Shown: positions 11,253-23,027 of the stretch, piece after piece
How the letters are laid out: each line of letters starts with the position of its first letter
Position numbering within the stretch: position 1 is the first letter of the stretch
The notes under the pieces: generated by a model
Database searches by the model: none
What the model was told of the DNA's origin: nothing
Seen by the model: the letters and a program-made list of their open reading frames with translations, nothing else
Assembly (NCBI GenBank): GCA_036346395.1
Contig: JAYEVG010000047.1
Span: 62,001 to 126,000 of the forward strand
Length of the DNA stretch: 64,000 bases
Direction of reading: 5' to 3'
Source: Hsuehochloa calcarea
Lineage: Eukaryota; Streptophyta; Magnoliopsida; Poales; Poaceae
Translations under genes and position numbers: made by a program

Positions 11253-12495
11253 TTAAACAAAGAACTTACGCAATTGATCAATGTTCCAAAAAATAGACAA
11301 AAACCTTCCATCAGATATGGCTAATCGTACCGAGCCTGGTTGCGTGACTTCGACCACAATGTATGGATCTTCCCACTTGCGAGAAAACATGTTGCAATTT
11401 GTTTGGTTCTGAATTTTTCTGAGAACCAGATCACCTACAGCTAAGCTACGAGGTTGCACCTTACAACTGTGGTACCTTCTTATGGCTTGTTGATAGATCG
11501 CCGAACGTATTAAGGCTTGGTTTCGTCATTCTTCAAGGAAATTGATATAATCAAGTCGTCGTTCATCTTGATCGTTTGTATTAAAACCATCGATTCAAGC
11601 GGAGCCAAGTTTTAGTTCTGGAGGAAGCATGACTTCAGCACCATAAACCAAGAAGAATGGTGTTTCACCGGTCGCACGACTGGCCGAGGTTCGAACGGCC
11701 CATAGAATAGAAGGAAGTTCTTGAACCCAAGCTCCTGACCGTTTTATCAACTGGTCGAATGCTCGGCGTTTGATCCCCTGCATTATGATACCATTGGCAC
11801 GCTCAACCGCTCCATTGCTCTGTGGGTGAGCAACAGAAGCGAAATGGACTTTGATAACAAGTGCATCGCAGAATTCTTGAAAATTATCGCTTGAAAACTG
11901 GGTACTGTTGTATGTGATTATATGATTAGGTATACCGAATCGTGTGATCACATTTCTTATGAGAAATCTCTTAGCGGCCTTAGTTGTATTTTAATAACTG
12001 GCTCGGCCTTGATCGATTTTGTAAACATGTCAATCATGACGAAAAGGAATTCGAAGCTCCTGGGTGCTCTTGGGAAAGGTCCCAGAATGTCTAGTCCTCA
12101 AGTTGCAAAAGACCAAGAAAGATGAATTATTTGCAAAGCTTGTGCCGGCTGAACTACTTGTCGGCTATGAAACTGACATTGTACGCATTTCGTCACGAGT
12201 TCTTTTGCATCATGAAGGGAAGTTGGCCAGTAGTATCCTTGCCTGAAGGGTTGAAGGCTTTACCGACCAGTGTTCTGTAGGTATGATGTGCTCCACAGAC
12301 TCATCCATGAATTTCGGTTAGCAACTTAATACCATCCGATTGATATATGCATCTCATCAACACTCCGTGAGATCCTCGTTTATACAAGGTACGTTCAATT
12401 AGAGTGTATGATTTGGCTTTTCGAGCTAGATGATCAGCCTCTACATCATCTTCAGGAATTTTGTCATGCTGAAGATAATTGTAGATTGATGTCAT
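11253..12495 (-). pseudogene. Gypsy integrase, broken (part of the Tat-like element)
   Basis: Minus-strand frames 12301-12495, 11595-11951 and 11253-11459 give, in order, an integrase N-terminal region, the catalytic core and the C-terminal region. The core contains FGIPNHII and HPQSNGAVERANG, standard landmarks around the DDE site. Where active enzymes have a D-N-G-T-Q-F type motif, this copy reads YNSTQF, so the second catalytic Asp is lost (Tyr) and the Gly is Ser. The C-terminal piece has LRKIQNQT, then KWEDPYIVVEV, typical of the pol end. Stops and frame changes separate the pieces. The enzyme would insert element DNA into the host genome, but this copy cannot work. Confidence 0.75.
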
Positions 12496-12783
12496 CCAAT
12501 CTCTACCCTGATCATCACCGATCTGTGGAGCATCTATGTTATCAGAATCGATTTGTACGACCTAATGTGAAACATTTATGTCCTCGGAATGCTCGACCAC
12601 CGATGGTGAATCGAGTTGCTCGAGAAAAACTCCGGGCGGAATGGTGGACCTGGTGGAGGCCACCCGTGCCAACTGGTCTGTCAGAAAGTTTTCCTTTATA
12701 GGAATATGTTGGATCTGGAAACCAAAGAAGTGCTTTTTGAGTTTTTGTACTTCCGCTAGATAAGATGATATCTTGGTACATGA

Positions 12784-13581
12784 TTATTGATACTCTTTCC
12801 CTACTTGATTTGCTACTGGTTGAGAATTGCCTTTCACCAGTAATTTACGAATTCTGAGCGAACGAGCTGCTCGAAGTCCTGCCAGTAAACCTTCATATTC
12901 TGCTACATTGTTCATAGCAGAAAAGTTAAACTGGATGGCGTACTTGATGTACTCGCCAGTAGGGGATATCAAGACGACTCGAGCCCCTGATCCTTTGAGC
13001 ATCAAGGAACCGTCAAAGTACATTGTCCACTCATCGTGGTGTTCGTACTCGAGTTCTCGCTTGGGTTCAGGGTTTGTCCATTCGACAACGAATTCTGCTG
13101 TTGCCTGAGACTTTCTTGCTGTTCGTGAAATGAAATGGAGGTCAAACGTTCCTAGTTCAACTACCCATTTTGCTATTCGTCCTGACGATTCCCTATTTCC
13201 AAGGACTTGACCAAGGGGATATCTGGTAGGTACGACCACTTTGTAGGCCTAAAAGTAATGCCTTAGTTTCCTTGAAACCATAAGGAGACCATAGAGCAGC
13301 TTTTGTACATGTGGGTATCTTTCCTTTGGTCCATGTAAGACTTCGCTGACGTAATATACTGGTCGTTGGACGTTTTCACGTTCTACGACCCGTACACCGC
13401 TGACAGCTTGTAGCATTGCAGCCACGTAAATTAGCAATGGTTTTTCTGGTCTTGGAGAGACTAAGACCGGGATACTCGTAAGGTACTCTTTAAGTTTTTC
13501 AAAGACATCGTTTGCTTTTTTTAGTCTATTCGAAACTTCCATGCTTCTGAAGAATTTTAAAGAAAGGTAATAGTTTTTCAC
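12784..13581 (-). pseudogene. Gypsy RNase H region, broken (Tat-like element)
   Basis: Two minus-strand frames, 13249-13581 and 12784-13239, cover the RNase H parts that follow reverse transcriptase in plant gypsy pol. The first has LIYVAAMLQAVSGV and RPVYYVSEVLHGPKERYP, the connection region. The second has WTMYFDGS, the first acidic position of the extra RNase H of Tat-type elements, then NNVAEYEGLLAGLRAA with its Glu and finally NSQPVANQV, where an active copy would have an Asp. A stop separates the two frames. The presence of this second RNase H supports the Tat assignment. Confidence 0.75.
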
Positions 13582-13770
13582 TCAACCTTGCTATGAAACG
13601 ACTTAGTACTGCCATACAACCAGTTAGTTTTTGGACTTCTTTCTTTGTGGTCGGAGGGCACATCTGATCGATGGCCTCTATTTTCACTAGATTTGCTTCG
13701 ATACCTCTAGCCGAAACTAGGAAACTGAGAAGTTTTCCAGTGGAAACTCCGAATACACATTTCTCTGGAT

Positions 13771-14387
13771 TTAACTTGAGGTTAGCCTTCTCAAGTTATT
13801 GAAAGTCTCTTTTAAGTCAAGAATGTGATCGCCAGGGTTGATGCTCTTCACAACTAAATCATCAACATAGGCTTCTAGATTTCGACCTATCTGTGGACTA
13901 AAGGTTTTCTGCATTAACCTTTGAAAAGTCGCATCAGCATTTTTGAGACCAAAAGACATCTTAACATAGCAGTAAGTGCCATGTGGAGTAATGAAGGAAG
14001 TTTTCTCCTCATCTTCTTTACTATACTAATCTGGTGTTACCCTAAATACACATCTAAAAAGCTTAATAACACACACCCGAAGGTAGGGTCTACAAGTTGG
14101 TCAATGCGTGGAAGGGGAAAATCATCCTTCGAACAAGCTTTATTAAGATTTGAGAAATCAATACACATTCACCATTTCCCATTACTCTTTCTAACCATTA
14201 CAGGGTTAGCGAGCCACCGAGAGTGATTGACTTCACGAATAAACCCAGCATTGAGGAGCTTGTCGATCTCCGACTGGATTGCTTCCTTCCAATCAGGTGC
14301 AAAACGTCTTAGCTTCTGCTTGACTGGTTTTTTGTCAGGCTGGACAGCTAGCCTGTGCTCGATTACCTCCCTGGGTACTCTAGGCAT
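13771..14387 (-). pseudogene. Gypsy reverse transcriptase fragments (Tat-like element)
   Basis: The minus frame at 14169-14387 carries the start of the domain: EIDKLLNAGFIREV, then NPVMVRKSNGKW. The frame at 13771-13959 carries MSFGLKNADATFQRLMQ and the catalytic box as AYVDDLVVKS. The segment between the two frames is disrupted by frameshifts and stops. Reverse transcriptase copies element RNA into DNA. The conserved YVDD remains but the domain is split, so no enzyme can be made. Confidence 0.8.
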
Positions 14388-14648
14388 ATCGGACGTCTGC
14401 CAGGCGAATAGGTCCTGGTTTGCTTGGAGGAACTAGACGAGCGACTCATCCTATTTGAGGTTGAACTCTTCTTCGACCAGCACCTTTGGGATAAACACGT
14501 CAGTGTTTCCTGACCCATGTGGTGACTTGGCATTCTCTAGAAAAATACATTTGTTGAGTGGTACATCCTTTGTCTGGTCGGATGGTTTTGGTGTCATCTT
14601 TGGTCTAGAGTGCTTGACCTGCATTGCAGATGAGTCAGTTTTTTCTGG

Positions 14649-14990
14649 TCAGGAGTTCATCGACCAGTTCAAAAGACTTCCGATCGCATGCATAAGCCAT
14701 TTTTTATCTCCTCGAACCATGATGACTCCTTTTGGCCCTAGCATCTTTAGACTCTGATAACCGTAATACGTGGCTATCAGGAACTTTGCTAGAGCCGGAT
14801 GACCAAGAATTCCATTATATGCGGTTTCCAAATCGACCACATCAAATGAAACCTTCTCTGTTCGGAAGTTTTCAGGCCTTTCGAACGTAACCGATAAGGA
14901 CACCTGTCCTATCGGTTTTGCGATAGAACCAGGGACTATGCCGTGTAAAGCATACTTCACTGGTTTTATCTTAGATCTGGGAACCTGCAT
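14649..14990 (-). pseudogene. Gypsy protease C-terminal region (Tat-like element)
   Basis: The minus frame contains FDVVDLETAYNGILGHPALA, then TYYGYQSLKMLGPKGV, the segment that follows the aspartic protease in this gypsy lineage. The flap and ILG motif are visible. The active-site DTG-type motif should be upstream (about 15000-15100), where the frame continues with substitutions and breaks. It processes the gag-pol polyprotein in active elements. Confidence 0.65.
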
Positions 14991-15306
14991 TTCCTCTAAT
15001 GCTCCCGCAAATAAAATATTTAAAGAACTACCTCCATCTATTAAGACTCGATTAACTTTGCAATTGTTAATAGTAGGTTCAACTATAGCTTGATGATGAT
15101 CGGGGACTCTGCAATGTTGACCTCTCGCTCCACGGCCTTCAGGTGACGTCGTGAATCATACGAGGAGGATCCTCCGAAGATCATGTCGACTGTATGTTAA
15201 GGCTCCTGGTATTCCATCTCGTTGTCGCCATCCTTGTCCTTCTTGGAACTTGCTTCCCCGAGTTCTTGTATCGAGGGGGTGGGCCTTTACCTGCATAGTA
15301 ATCCCC

Positions 15307-15924
15307 CTATTTTTTTTGCCAGACTCGACAGGTGCGCAAGTTATGCCCTGCTTGCTGGTGAAGTGGACACCACTTCTTGTTCTTTTTATATCCACCGGTC
15401 GGAATTTTTGCTCTGCCGACGAAAGTGTAATCTTTCTTACCCTTGGTAAACTTGTTAGGAACCGCAAGGACTTCTTTATCATCGGGCTTGCGTTGTTTCT
15501 TTTTCTTGAGATCCTTCTTGTGTCTCTTTTTTGACTTTTCCAAGCCAGGTCGAGGGGTTTTATCCTTCCGATCAATGGCCTCGGTCCATCCAACCACTTC
15601 GCTAGCGGCTGCGTATTTGTCGGCCATATCGAAAAACTCGACAGTCGTCCGTGGATGATTCATAGCGATGTCCTCCATAAACCGTCGATTTCTTAGACCT
15701 GCCTTGAAAGCTTGAATAACAGAAGATTCTGCGATCTCCGGTATTGAATTACAGAGCTGGCTGAACCTTTTGAAGTATTGACGAAGAGTCTCGTTAGGTT
15801 CTTGCCGGATTCGATGAAGGTCATCCTCCTTTCCAGGGTGGTCGTACGTACCCTGGAAATTTACAATCAGGAGGTTGCAAAGTTGCTCCCAAGTATCGAT
15901 TGATCCGACCGGTTGGTTGAGCAA
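15307..15924 (-). CDS. Gypsy gag fragment (Tat-like element)
   Basis: A 205-codon minus-strand frame, the longest open piece of this element. It contains the retrotransposon gag core: DTWEQLCNLLIVNFQGTY near residue 10, then LHRIRQEPNETLRQYFKRF and FKAGLRNRRF around residues 40-85. A Lys-rich stretch (SKKRHKKDLKKKKQRK) follows, and near the end a Cys/His group, CPLHQQAGHNLRTC, resembles a variant zinc knuckle. Gag forms the particle that packages element RNA. The upstream part of gag (about 15983-16195) is in another frame, so this copy is truncated. The first Met is not a true start. Confidence 0.75.
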   Translation of the reverse strand: MLNQPVGSIDTWEQLCNLLIVNFQGTYDHPGKEDDLHRIRQEPNETLRQYFKRFSQLCNSIPEIAESSVIQAFKAGLRNRRFMEDIAMNHPRTTVEFFDMADKYAAASEVVGWTEAIDRKDKTPRPGLEKSKKRHKKDLKKKKQRKPDDKEVLAVPNKFTKGKKDYTFVGRAKIPTGGYKKNKKWCPLHQQAGHNLRTCRVWQKK

Positions 15925-16359
15925 CTATTACCGGGCAGACCCTTCAAGTACCGTAGGTAGATAATTTGCCATCACATGTTCATCACCACCAGCAGCTCTG
16001 ATGGCGGTAGTATAGATTTGGAGAAATTATAACTGGTTCTGGGTCCCAGTGAACTTGTCCATATTGGCTGGTTGGAACCTGTTGGACCAACGCACAGCCT
16101 GTTGCCCTGTAGAAAACTCGACAGCCTGTGATTGATTCATAGCGCCTTCTTTGGAAGGGTGCCGGATTGTAATCGGTCGAAGACCGGTTTCTCAAATTGG
16201 AATACCAGGGCTCTGGTGTTCCAATTCGGTTGTGGACGTTAGTATGACGTCTCGACCACCGCTTGGCCTAGACGATGTCGGAGATCATCGGGCCAAGCAA
16301 TTGATCGTTGCTATTTGTGAGTTGTTGCCATGTCGGTCATCGTGAAGATCTATCGGTTA

Positions 16360-19300
16360 CATGGATGGAGTACACTCGCTGCGCAAGATGCTACAAAAGC
16401 AACTTCAGGATCGTGATAATGGTGTGCGCGATGAGCTTGGGGCCGTTCGGTATGAATTGAACAATCTCGGGAGGAGGTTACGACTACGCACGGACATCAA
16501 CAACAAATTCTTGGAGTTGCACACCATGTTCAACCACCCGACGTGCATCATAAGGATTTTGTCACTAAGCCCAAATTTCATATCCCTATATTTTCGTGTA
16601 GTACGGATGTAGAAGAATACCTCGGGAGTGGAAATTGATACGCTATTTTGGATGCACAACTATTCCAATGAGAGGAAGCTCTTACTTGTGTCCAATGGTT
16701 TGGCTGATTATGCCACACATTGGTGGGAGCGATTTGTTCGTAAGCGTATGGAGCGCCATGAATTGCCGATTATCAACTGGGAGCAGATGAAACGGCATTT
16801 GCGTGCACGTTTTGTACCTTACCACTACAAGCATTCCCTAGTGGAAAAGTTGATAGGGCTATGACAATGTTTGAAGTCCACTTGTGTGACACAAGAGAAG
16901 GCGACTGAGCATGGGATTTTCCCTTCGGTCCTGGCTTCATGTGGTATTGCTCCATTGCTTCATGAAGAGATTGTGGTTACTCGTGATTGCTCTGTTGCTA
17001 ACCCACAATCTTTGGGGGATGCGATGTATCCAAACCCATATGAGAATGGGAGCCACATAGCCAAATTGAATGAGAATGGTAAAGAGAGTGAGCTGTGTGA
17101 TTTCACCATATGTGAGGTTGATAGCATCTCCATTGAGTGTGAGAGATATACACCAACAGAAAAGAGGGAAGTAGATGATAGCCAAAGTGAGGTTACTGCT
17201 GAAATTAACGATTTACTCGCTACTTCTAGTGTTGTTTCTCACATTATGCAGGTTGATATTAAAGAAGATGAGTTGACTGTTCGACAACTAGCACCGTTGG
17301 AAGTAAAAGGCGTAGAGATAACCACGGTTGGGGATGGAGTGCTTGCTGCCCGTGGTTTCATGATGACGATTTGATACCTACAACACCTGCAATAACTAAG
17401 GAGGATGTTAAAGGTAACAATCGTGTTGTTGAATTGAATATTCCTCAAGAAGAGGTAAGTAAGAGTGATAAATCTTGTTTTCCTTTGAATATTCCACGTT
17501 CTAAATTTAATGCGCTTAATTTACGTAATGTGGAATTGATTACTCATAAAGACATTCTTACTAGAATATCTCTTGATGATCCTAGAGAGCTATCTAGTGT
17601 GATTGAAAACATTGCTGAAGTTTCATGTTTAAAATCACTAGTTTGTCCTTATGCCTACACATATACATTCAATTTGATTGGAGATTATGGTGTAGATGAC
17701 AAGTTCTACGTTTATCGAATATGAATTACTTGTGATAATCTTGCTGATTTTAAATTACATGTTTTGCGCAAACCATCTATTAAGCAATGTCATGGTCACT
17801 TTGAGATGGGTTTTCATACAAGTGTCTATTGTTTAGAATGCAACATGATGCCTGCTTGTTTATCTTGTACTATTAAACAGAGTAGTGTAGTTGAAGCATG
17901 GAAGGCACTAAAAATTTTCTCCCACAAATTTGAACAACTTGATATGGTGGTCCTTTTATATTTTGTCCATATGCTTCAAAAGTTGAGTATGACTTTTCTC
18001 ATGGGAGGAGAATGATGTGAATGAAGGTACCGCAATGTATATATCAAATACATCCTATGGTGGCAGTTGTGTTACTTATTTTGTGTAAAACAACGCGAAT
18101 AACACAACAATTGATTCATACATATATCACGTATATACGTTGTTCTCTTTGTTTAGTACATGTTTAGCACATCATCATGCGCTACACGGAAGTTGTTTGG
18201 ATAATAAATACATATATCATGCATATACGTTGTTTTCTTTGTGTAGCACATTTTCAGGCTATCAAAAGCCGAGGACGGCTTTTTTGAAGAAAGGGAGGAT
18301 GATGAGGACATCCCTACTACTTATGGGGCTGTTTATGAAGAAAGAGCTACACTTCTCAAACAACAGGTGCAATTATTTCTTAACAAGTTTCTTTGTGTTT
18401 TCCGTGAGAATTGGATACTACGTAAAAGCAATACTCTGTGCATTCTCAGGTTTGACAAGCTTAAAGTCTTTGGAACCGAAAGGGAGGCCGGAGCCAAAGT
18501 AATGGAGGAGCACAAGGAGGAGGGTAACCATATTTACTGCCTAGCGATGAAGAACAAGAAGGTCAAAGCGGTTGGGAAGGAGAAAGTCAAGCAGCCCATG
18601 CGGTTGATCAAGGAGGAAAGAAGCCCGTGCGGTGGGAGAGCAAAAGGGGAAGAAGCTCAAGAACTTAAAGCTCAAGTTTTGGATAAGATTTTCAAGCCCA
18701 ATTCGGATTTCCCACAAGCCCAACCGAAATTAAACTCGGAATCAGCATCAAATTCGGATTCGGAATCAACAGGATAGTCCGAGTAAAAAGGCATAACTTT
18801 CACAAACGGAGTCCGATTTGGGTGTTCTTGTGCTTGTTGGAAAGATAACTTCAAGACCGATCCAATGGATCCTCTCTTAGTCCAAAATTCGTCCTGTGTA
18901 AAAATATATGACCGAAACAATATTGCAGTTGTAAAATCAGAGTTTCCTTTTTGTTTTGGATTGTGTCCGAATTAGAGGAGTTCTAATTCCGAAATAGGGT
19001 AGGAGTAGGGCTTCTTGGCCAGCCATGAGGTGGAGAAGGGCACTATATATTGAGGGTTAGACCCCCATTGTAACCTCAGACCAGTTTATGTATCAGAATA
19101 GAAACATAGCTATTGCTTATTCTTTCGAAACCAGAGTTCATGCGAGGACTTTGAGAGAGGACTAGGCGATCCATTGATTCGTTCTGCAATTCAAGGTCAA
19201 GCCATCGTTCCATTGAGAATTGGGGACTTGGCGATCGTCGTTCGTGGTCTCGCAATGATCAACTATCCGGTGTGTTTTAGGCGTATTCCGAAGACTGTTC

Positions 19301-19405
19301 AGCTAGTGACATCGTCTACTTCACATCATTTCTCCACGGTTCTTCACCGAGAAGATCGGGCATCCCCCGTATCACCTCTTTTGAATTCGGAACACATATC
19401 AACCT
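16360..19405 (+). mobile_element. Ty3-gypsy fragment (plus): gag piece and 3' LTR
   Basis: Plus-strand frames at 16361-16612 and 16628-16864 give a broken gypsy gag, including WMHNYSNERKLLLVSNGLAD, then THWWERF and MKRHLRARFVPYHYK. Further frames (16871-17374 and 17371-17724) are acidic and match nothing I can name, and no pol domains follow. From about 18270 the text GCCGAGGACGGC with GGGAGGATGATGAGGACATC resembles the pol-to-LTR junction of rice gypsy elements. The LTR appears to run to about 19405, where a minus-strand LTR begins. It is an internally deleted, possibly non-autonomous element. A 90-bp partial direct repeat lies at 18118-18250. Confidence 0.55.
16628..16864 (+). pseudogene. 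Gypsy gag core fragment
   Basis: A 78-codon frame holding the retrotransposon gag landmarks WWERF and WEQMKRHLRARFVP, then the expected KLIGL before a stop at 16862-16864. The preceding gag part (16361-16612) is in a different frame, with a stop at 16610-16612, so the gene is broken. Confidence 0.65.
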
Positions 19406-21266
19406 AGGTTCAATATGATCAAAGGACTACGACTTGCCTTGGTTTTGGCTTTGCTCAGTTACACACTTGGATCTTCAAAGTTTGCCTCTACTCTTGCTCC
19501 GTGAAATAGATCGTCTATTGAGAGAGAAAACAACAGGCAAAACACAAATAAATTCAAATAAAATCCAAAAACAATAAATTTATATGAATTTAGGAATTTG
19601 AATGTACTGAATTGGAGTTCGGACAGAGAATAATGGGCTCTCGGAAGATTTGCCGAAAACGAAATTGAGAGAAAAGAATATTCTAGAGAATATTCCTTTG
19701 GCTAGAATTAAAATAAAAAGAATTGGAAACTTACAAGTGATGTCCACTGGTAATTGAGAGAGAGAGAGAGAAACAGATAGGATGACATGTGGGTCCCACA
19801 TGGCATAGGTATGGCTCATGGTGGAACAGGTGTATGGGTTTTGGGTCTAGGGTTTACCACATGCACTAACACATGGATGCCGACATGGTGTTGAGGAGGA
19901 TGCCACATGGTCATAGATGCTGAGGTGGAGGATGATGTGGTGGATGAAGTGAAGCAGACAGAGAAACCGAAGGAGGGGCAGAGAAGCTCTAGAGTAGACA
20001 CCATGGCTGGCAGCTTGGTGGCGATGTCGATTGTGAACTGAGGCGAGGCAAGTGGCGGCGATGGGAAAAATGGGATGCCAGAGAAGAGAGGATGCCCAAA
20101 TAAGAACAAAGGAAGAATCGGGTTGGCGATGACATGGGGAGCACAGAGGGCACTTTGGGACGGTCGGAGAAAAAGTGGAATGACGACAAGATGAAGGTGA
20201 CTGGAGAAGAAGAAGAAAGGTGGTGGCGGCACTTTGATGAAGGAGAGGCAACTAGAAGAGAGTGGTTTGGATGAGGAGGAGTTGGGACATGGGATGACGC
20301 GCTCGGAAAGCAAAGGAACTCACCGGAGGAGTGGATCAGAACGTGTGGCGCGACCGGCTTTGGAGGAGAAGACAAAGATGGCGGCTCGGGTGTTGGGAAA
20401 AGATGAAGCGAGCACCCAAGAACATGGCGAGGCGAGTCCGACGGTGAAAACGATCTTGGCGGAGGATGGTGTAGTGAAGAAAATCGGTGAGGAAGGAGCT
20501 TCGGCAGTGGCTCGATCTTGCACAAAATTTGGCGCAACGAAGACAAAAATGGGGCCAAGGCTTTAGGGTTTCAGGTGAGAAGATCGAGGCACACGATATG
20601 ACACAAGTGGGGGTCCTTATATAGGCTCAGGAACAAGAGAGATGGGGAGGAGCACAAGCGACGTGGCGTGTGCAGCTCTGACACGGGACCTGAGTCCAAA
20701 GGAAGAAGGAAGGCAATGTGGCTGATTACATGAGCCACATCCACTGAGAAGGGAAGGAAAGGGAAAAAAAGGAGGCGCTGGCAGGCTAGCACGACTGGCT
20801 TGGGCCAAGGCACGCGGGAGGAAAGGCAAAGTGTCTTTATCCACAACATGGAAAGGAAGGAAAGAGAAAGAGAAACTAAGGCCATGGGAAAAAGGAAAAG
20901 ACTAGGGGAAAAGAAAAAGGGAGTTGGGCCAAAAGGAAAAGATGCGGGCCAAATAAAGAAATTTGAGCCCAAAGGAAAATTCAGAAAATAAAAAGACTTT
21001 TCGAATTTAGGAAATTGGATTAATTAAAACTAAGCTCAAATAAATAGCAAATAAACTCCAAACATTCATACAAAATTTCAAGAAATTCTCTAGAACTCAA
21101 GGAACCCAAATAAAACAACCTTTATTTTTGTTGAAATTTAGACTAATCACATTAAATCTTTTTTGTTTATGAAAATTCAAATTAAACTTTAACTTTATCA
21201 AGAAAGTTCAAATAGTTATTTTTATTTTTAAAGCTTCAGAAACAAATAAAATTTTGGGATGTTACA
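19406..21266 (-). mobile_element. Truncated gypsy LTR (minus), long-LTR type
   Basis: On the minus strand this begins TGTAACATCCCAAAATTT at 21266, the same type of start as the LTR at 58259 (TGTAACAGCCC). It continues through A/T-rich sequence, a GC-rich middle with a TATA box at 20615-20625 and a region near 19410-19440 that resembles 59960-59980 of the other LTR (CAAGGCAAGT). It stops at the plus gypsy fragment, so about the last third of the LTR and all internal sequence are missing. The several long frames at 19816-20558 and 20571-20972 lie in its GC-rich part and are not genes. Confidence 0.6.
20615..20625 (-). promoter_or_regulatory. TATA box of the minus-strand gypsy LTR
   Basis: CCTATATAAGG on the minus strand, placed in the LTR much as the TATA box at 59013 is placed in the related LTR at 58259. 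Confidence 0.45.
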
Positions 21267-22134
21267 TGGAGGAAGAGGAGGAGGGAGAGGAGTTTTCACA
21301 TTCGAGGTTGGCATGGACGCCACGGCAGAGGGCCACGGAGGCGTAGGCAGATGTAGAGAATGAGGTTGTGGTGTCTGGTGGCATCGGTGGCCTCGTGGAG
21401 CAGCCCGGCGGCGGCCGCCACTCTGTGTGTGTGCGCGCGCGTGTGCGATAAAGAAGGAAGAAGAAGATGATAAGGGCAAAATAGTAATTTCATAGCTACT
21501 TCACGGCTTTACTGGACAACAATAGTATAAATGTGTATGATTTCGAGTTTGCAGTGACATAGAAGGAAGATATCACATTGCAATGATAGATCAGAGACTT
21601 CATATAAAAAAATCCCTATTAAAAAGAGGGGAATACGAGATGCATCTGTTACAAACTAAAATAACCAACAAATCAAACGTAAAAATCTCACATAACTAGA
21701 TGTACACTTCCTCCAATCTCAGCGTCACCCTTTCCTGAAAAGCTGGAAACCATATCCTCCGACGACTTGAAAGTTGAAACAACTATTATTGTGATTTAAG
21801 AATGAATTAGCATGAAAAACATGTTTTATCAAAACAAAAACACCCGTATGAGAAACGCATGCCTGCTAATCATGGGAAAGCAGTGCTCAATGACCATATA
21901 TACCTCGATGGGAATTGGGAAAGTCACATGGGTTTAGTCAAGTATTTTAATGTAAGAATGGGGGCTAGCTGCAAAAATAATAATTAAAAAAACTGAGAAA
22001 TGCATGCCTACTAATCAGAAAACTAAAGCATCAATACGACAAATGCATGCTACTAATCAAGAAAATTTTGACTAGCCACAAGACATTAGTATCTGGGACA
22101 TTATGATTATTTGCCCCGTTATATGTGGTTTTGA
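21267..22134. other. Non-coding stretch with short repeats
   Basis: No gene supported. It begins with GC-rich, possibly coding-derived sequence (21267-21460) ending in a (TG)n(CG)n run at 21421-21447. Further on, AAATGCATGC(CT)ACTAATCA-like words recur at 21851, 21998 and 22041. Confidence 0.4.
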
Positions 22135-22700
22135 TCATTTTGTACTAAGTTCCAGGTAATAGCCCAGATATTCCATAGCTCCAGAGGCAATTGACGACTT
22201 TTTGGATAATTTTACCCTATCTTCATCTTCAATTTTCTTCCCTACCCTGGCCATGGCCGACCCGGGCAAGCTCGCAGCCGCACTATGCCACCACCACCTC
22301 TCTCTCGGGACCACCATCTCTCTCCCTCCTCTCTCTGCGGCCAGTGCGACGAGCAGCAGCGCCGCGAGCCCCACGACCCGCCACGTCCTCCTTCGTCGCA
22401 CGGAGTCCCACAGCCGCCGGGCCTCCCGCAGCCCCCCCTCGGGCGCGCTGACGTCCTGCGCCGCCACCGCGACGTACCGCTCGATGTCGCCCACCCACGT
22501 GCGTGCCCTGCGACTCCACCAGCGCGGTCATGTCCATGAACAGCTCCAGGAGCTTGCCCTCCACCTTCTCTGCCTCCGAGGACGACAACATGGCCAGCCC
22601 GCACCGCTACGTCGGCGTTGCCACCGGCGACGAGTCAGGCCAGCTGCTCCTCGATGGGGGCCTCGCTGGCCACGTCAAGGTAGCAGCGGGCCGCATCGCC
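22135..22700 (-). pseudogene. Syntaxin (t-SNARE) C-terminal pseudogene fragment
   Basis: On the minus strand, the frame at 22283-22591 reads KVEGKLLELFMDMTALVESQ and the frame at 22135-22494 continues GDIERYVAVAAQDV, then REARRLWDSVRRRRTWRV and the hydrophobic VGLAALLLVALA. This is the plant syntaxin pattern: LLELHQ-like SNARE helix with its central Gln, the DIE motif, a basic juxtamembrane stretch and a C-terminal anchor. Syntaxins fuse vesicles with target membranes. Two breaks are visible: an extra G in a GGGTGGG run near 22493 and a stop upstream (EEQLA then TGA near 22635). The N-terminal Habc part is absent. It is intronless and followed by unrelated codons after the anchor. Confidence 0.75.
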
Positions 22701-22798
22701 GCGGTGCTTGGCGGAGACCTGGCGCCGGAGACCCCAGCTGTGAGGTCCTGGAGTCAGCCGCGGAGGCCGAATATTGCGTGCGCGACGGGGGCCGGGGC

Positions 22799-23027
22799 GC
22801 GAAGGTCCATGGAGGCCAGCCGCGGTGGAGGAGTGAAGGGATTGGGGTGAGTGAAGAGGAGGGAGAGAGACGAGGAGGGAAGAAGAAGAAGACAAGGGGG
22901 CAGTTTGGGGCGCGAAGGTCCATGGAGGTCAGCCTCGGTGGAGGAGTGGTGGGATTGGGGGTGGGTAGAGAGGAAGGAGAGAGACGAGGAGGGAAGAAGA
23001 AGAAGAAGACGGGGCAGTCGCCATGGT
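22799..23027. repeat. 113-bp tandem duplication
   Basis: GCGAAGGTCCATGGAGG starts at 22799 and again at 22912, and similarity continues through GGAGAGAGACGAGGAGGG and a GAAGAAGAA run to about 23027. The copies differ by a few substitutions and the length of the GAA run. The long plus-strand frame 22202-23110 runs through it only because the sequence is A/G-rich. Confidence 0.8.

Larger units (their letters stand above)
2300..16345 (-). mobile_element. Large decayed Ty3-gypsy element, Tat-like, interrupted by other LTRs
   Basis: Gag, protease, reverse transcriptase, RNase H and integrase fragments follow one another on the minus strand from about 16195 down to 11253. Beyond the integrase, and beyond an intruding pair of LTRs (6277-10700), a long plus-strand region (3060-6117) has exon-like frames antisense to gag-pol. 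An antisense extra ORF downstream of pol is a known feature of the Tat/Grande/RIRE2 lineage, so I assign it there. All coding frames carry stops or frameshifts. I could not delimit the LTRs: the left one probably lies within 2340-3000, and the right end is cut near 16345 where a plus-strand gypsy fragment starts. Confidence 0.65.

Noticed and set aside
19816..20972. Long minus-strand frames (up to 189 codons)
   Set aside because: They lie in the GC-rich part of a gypsy LTR and encode Ser/Pro-rich low-complexity text.
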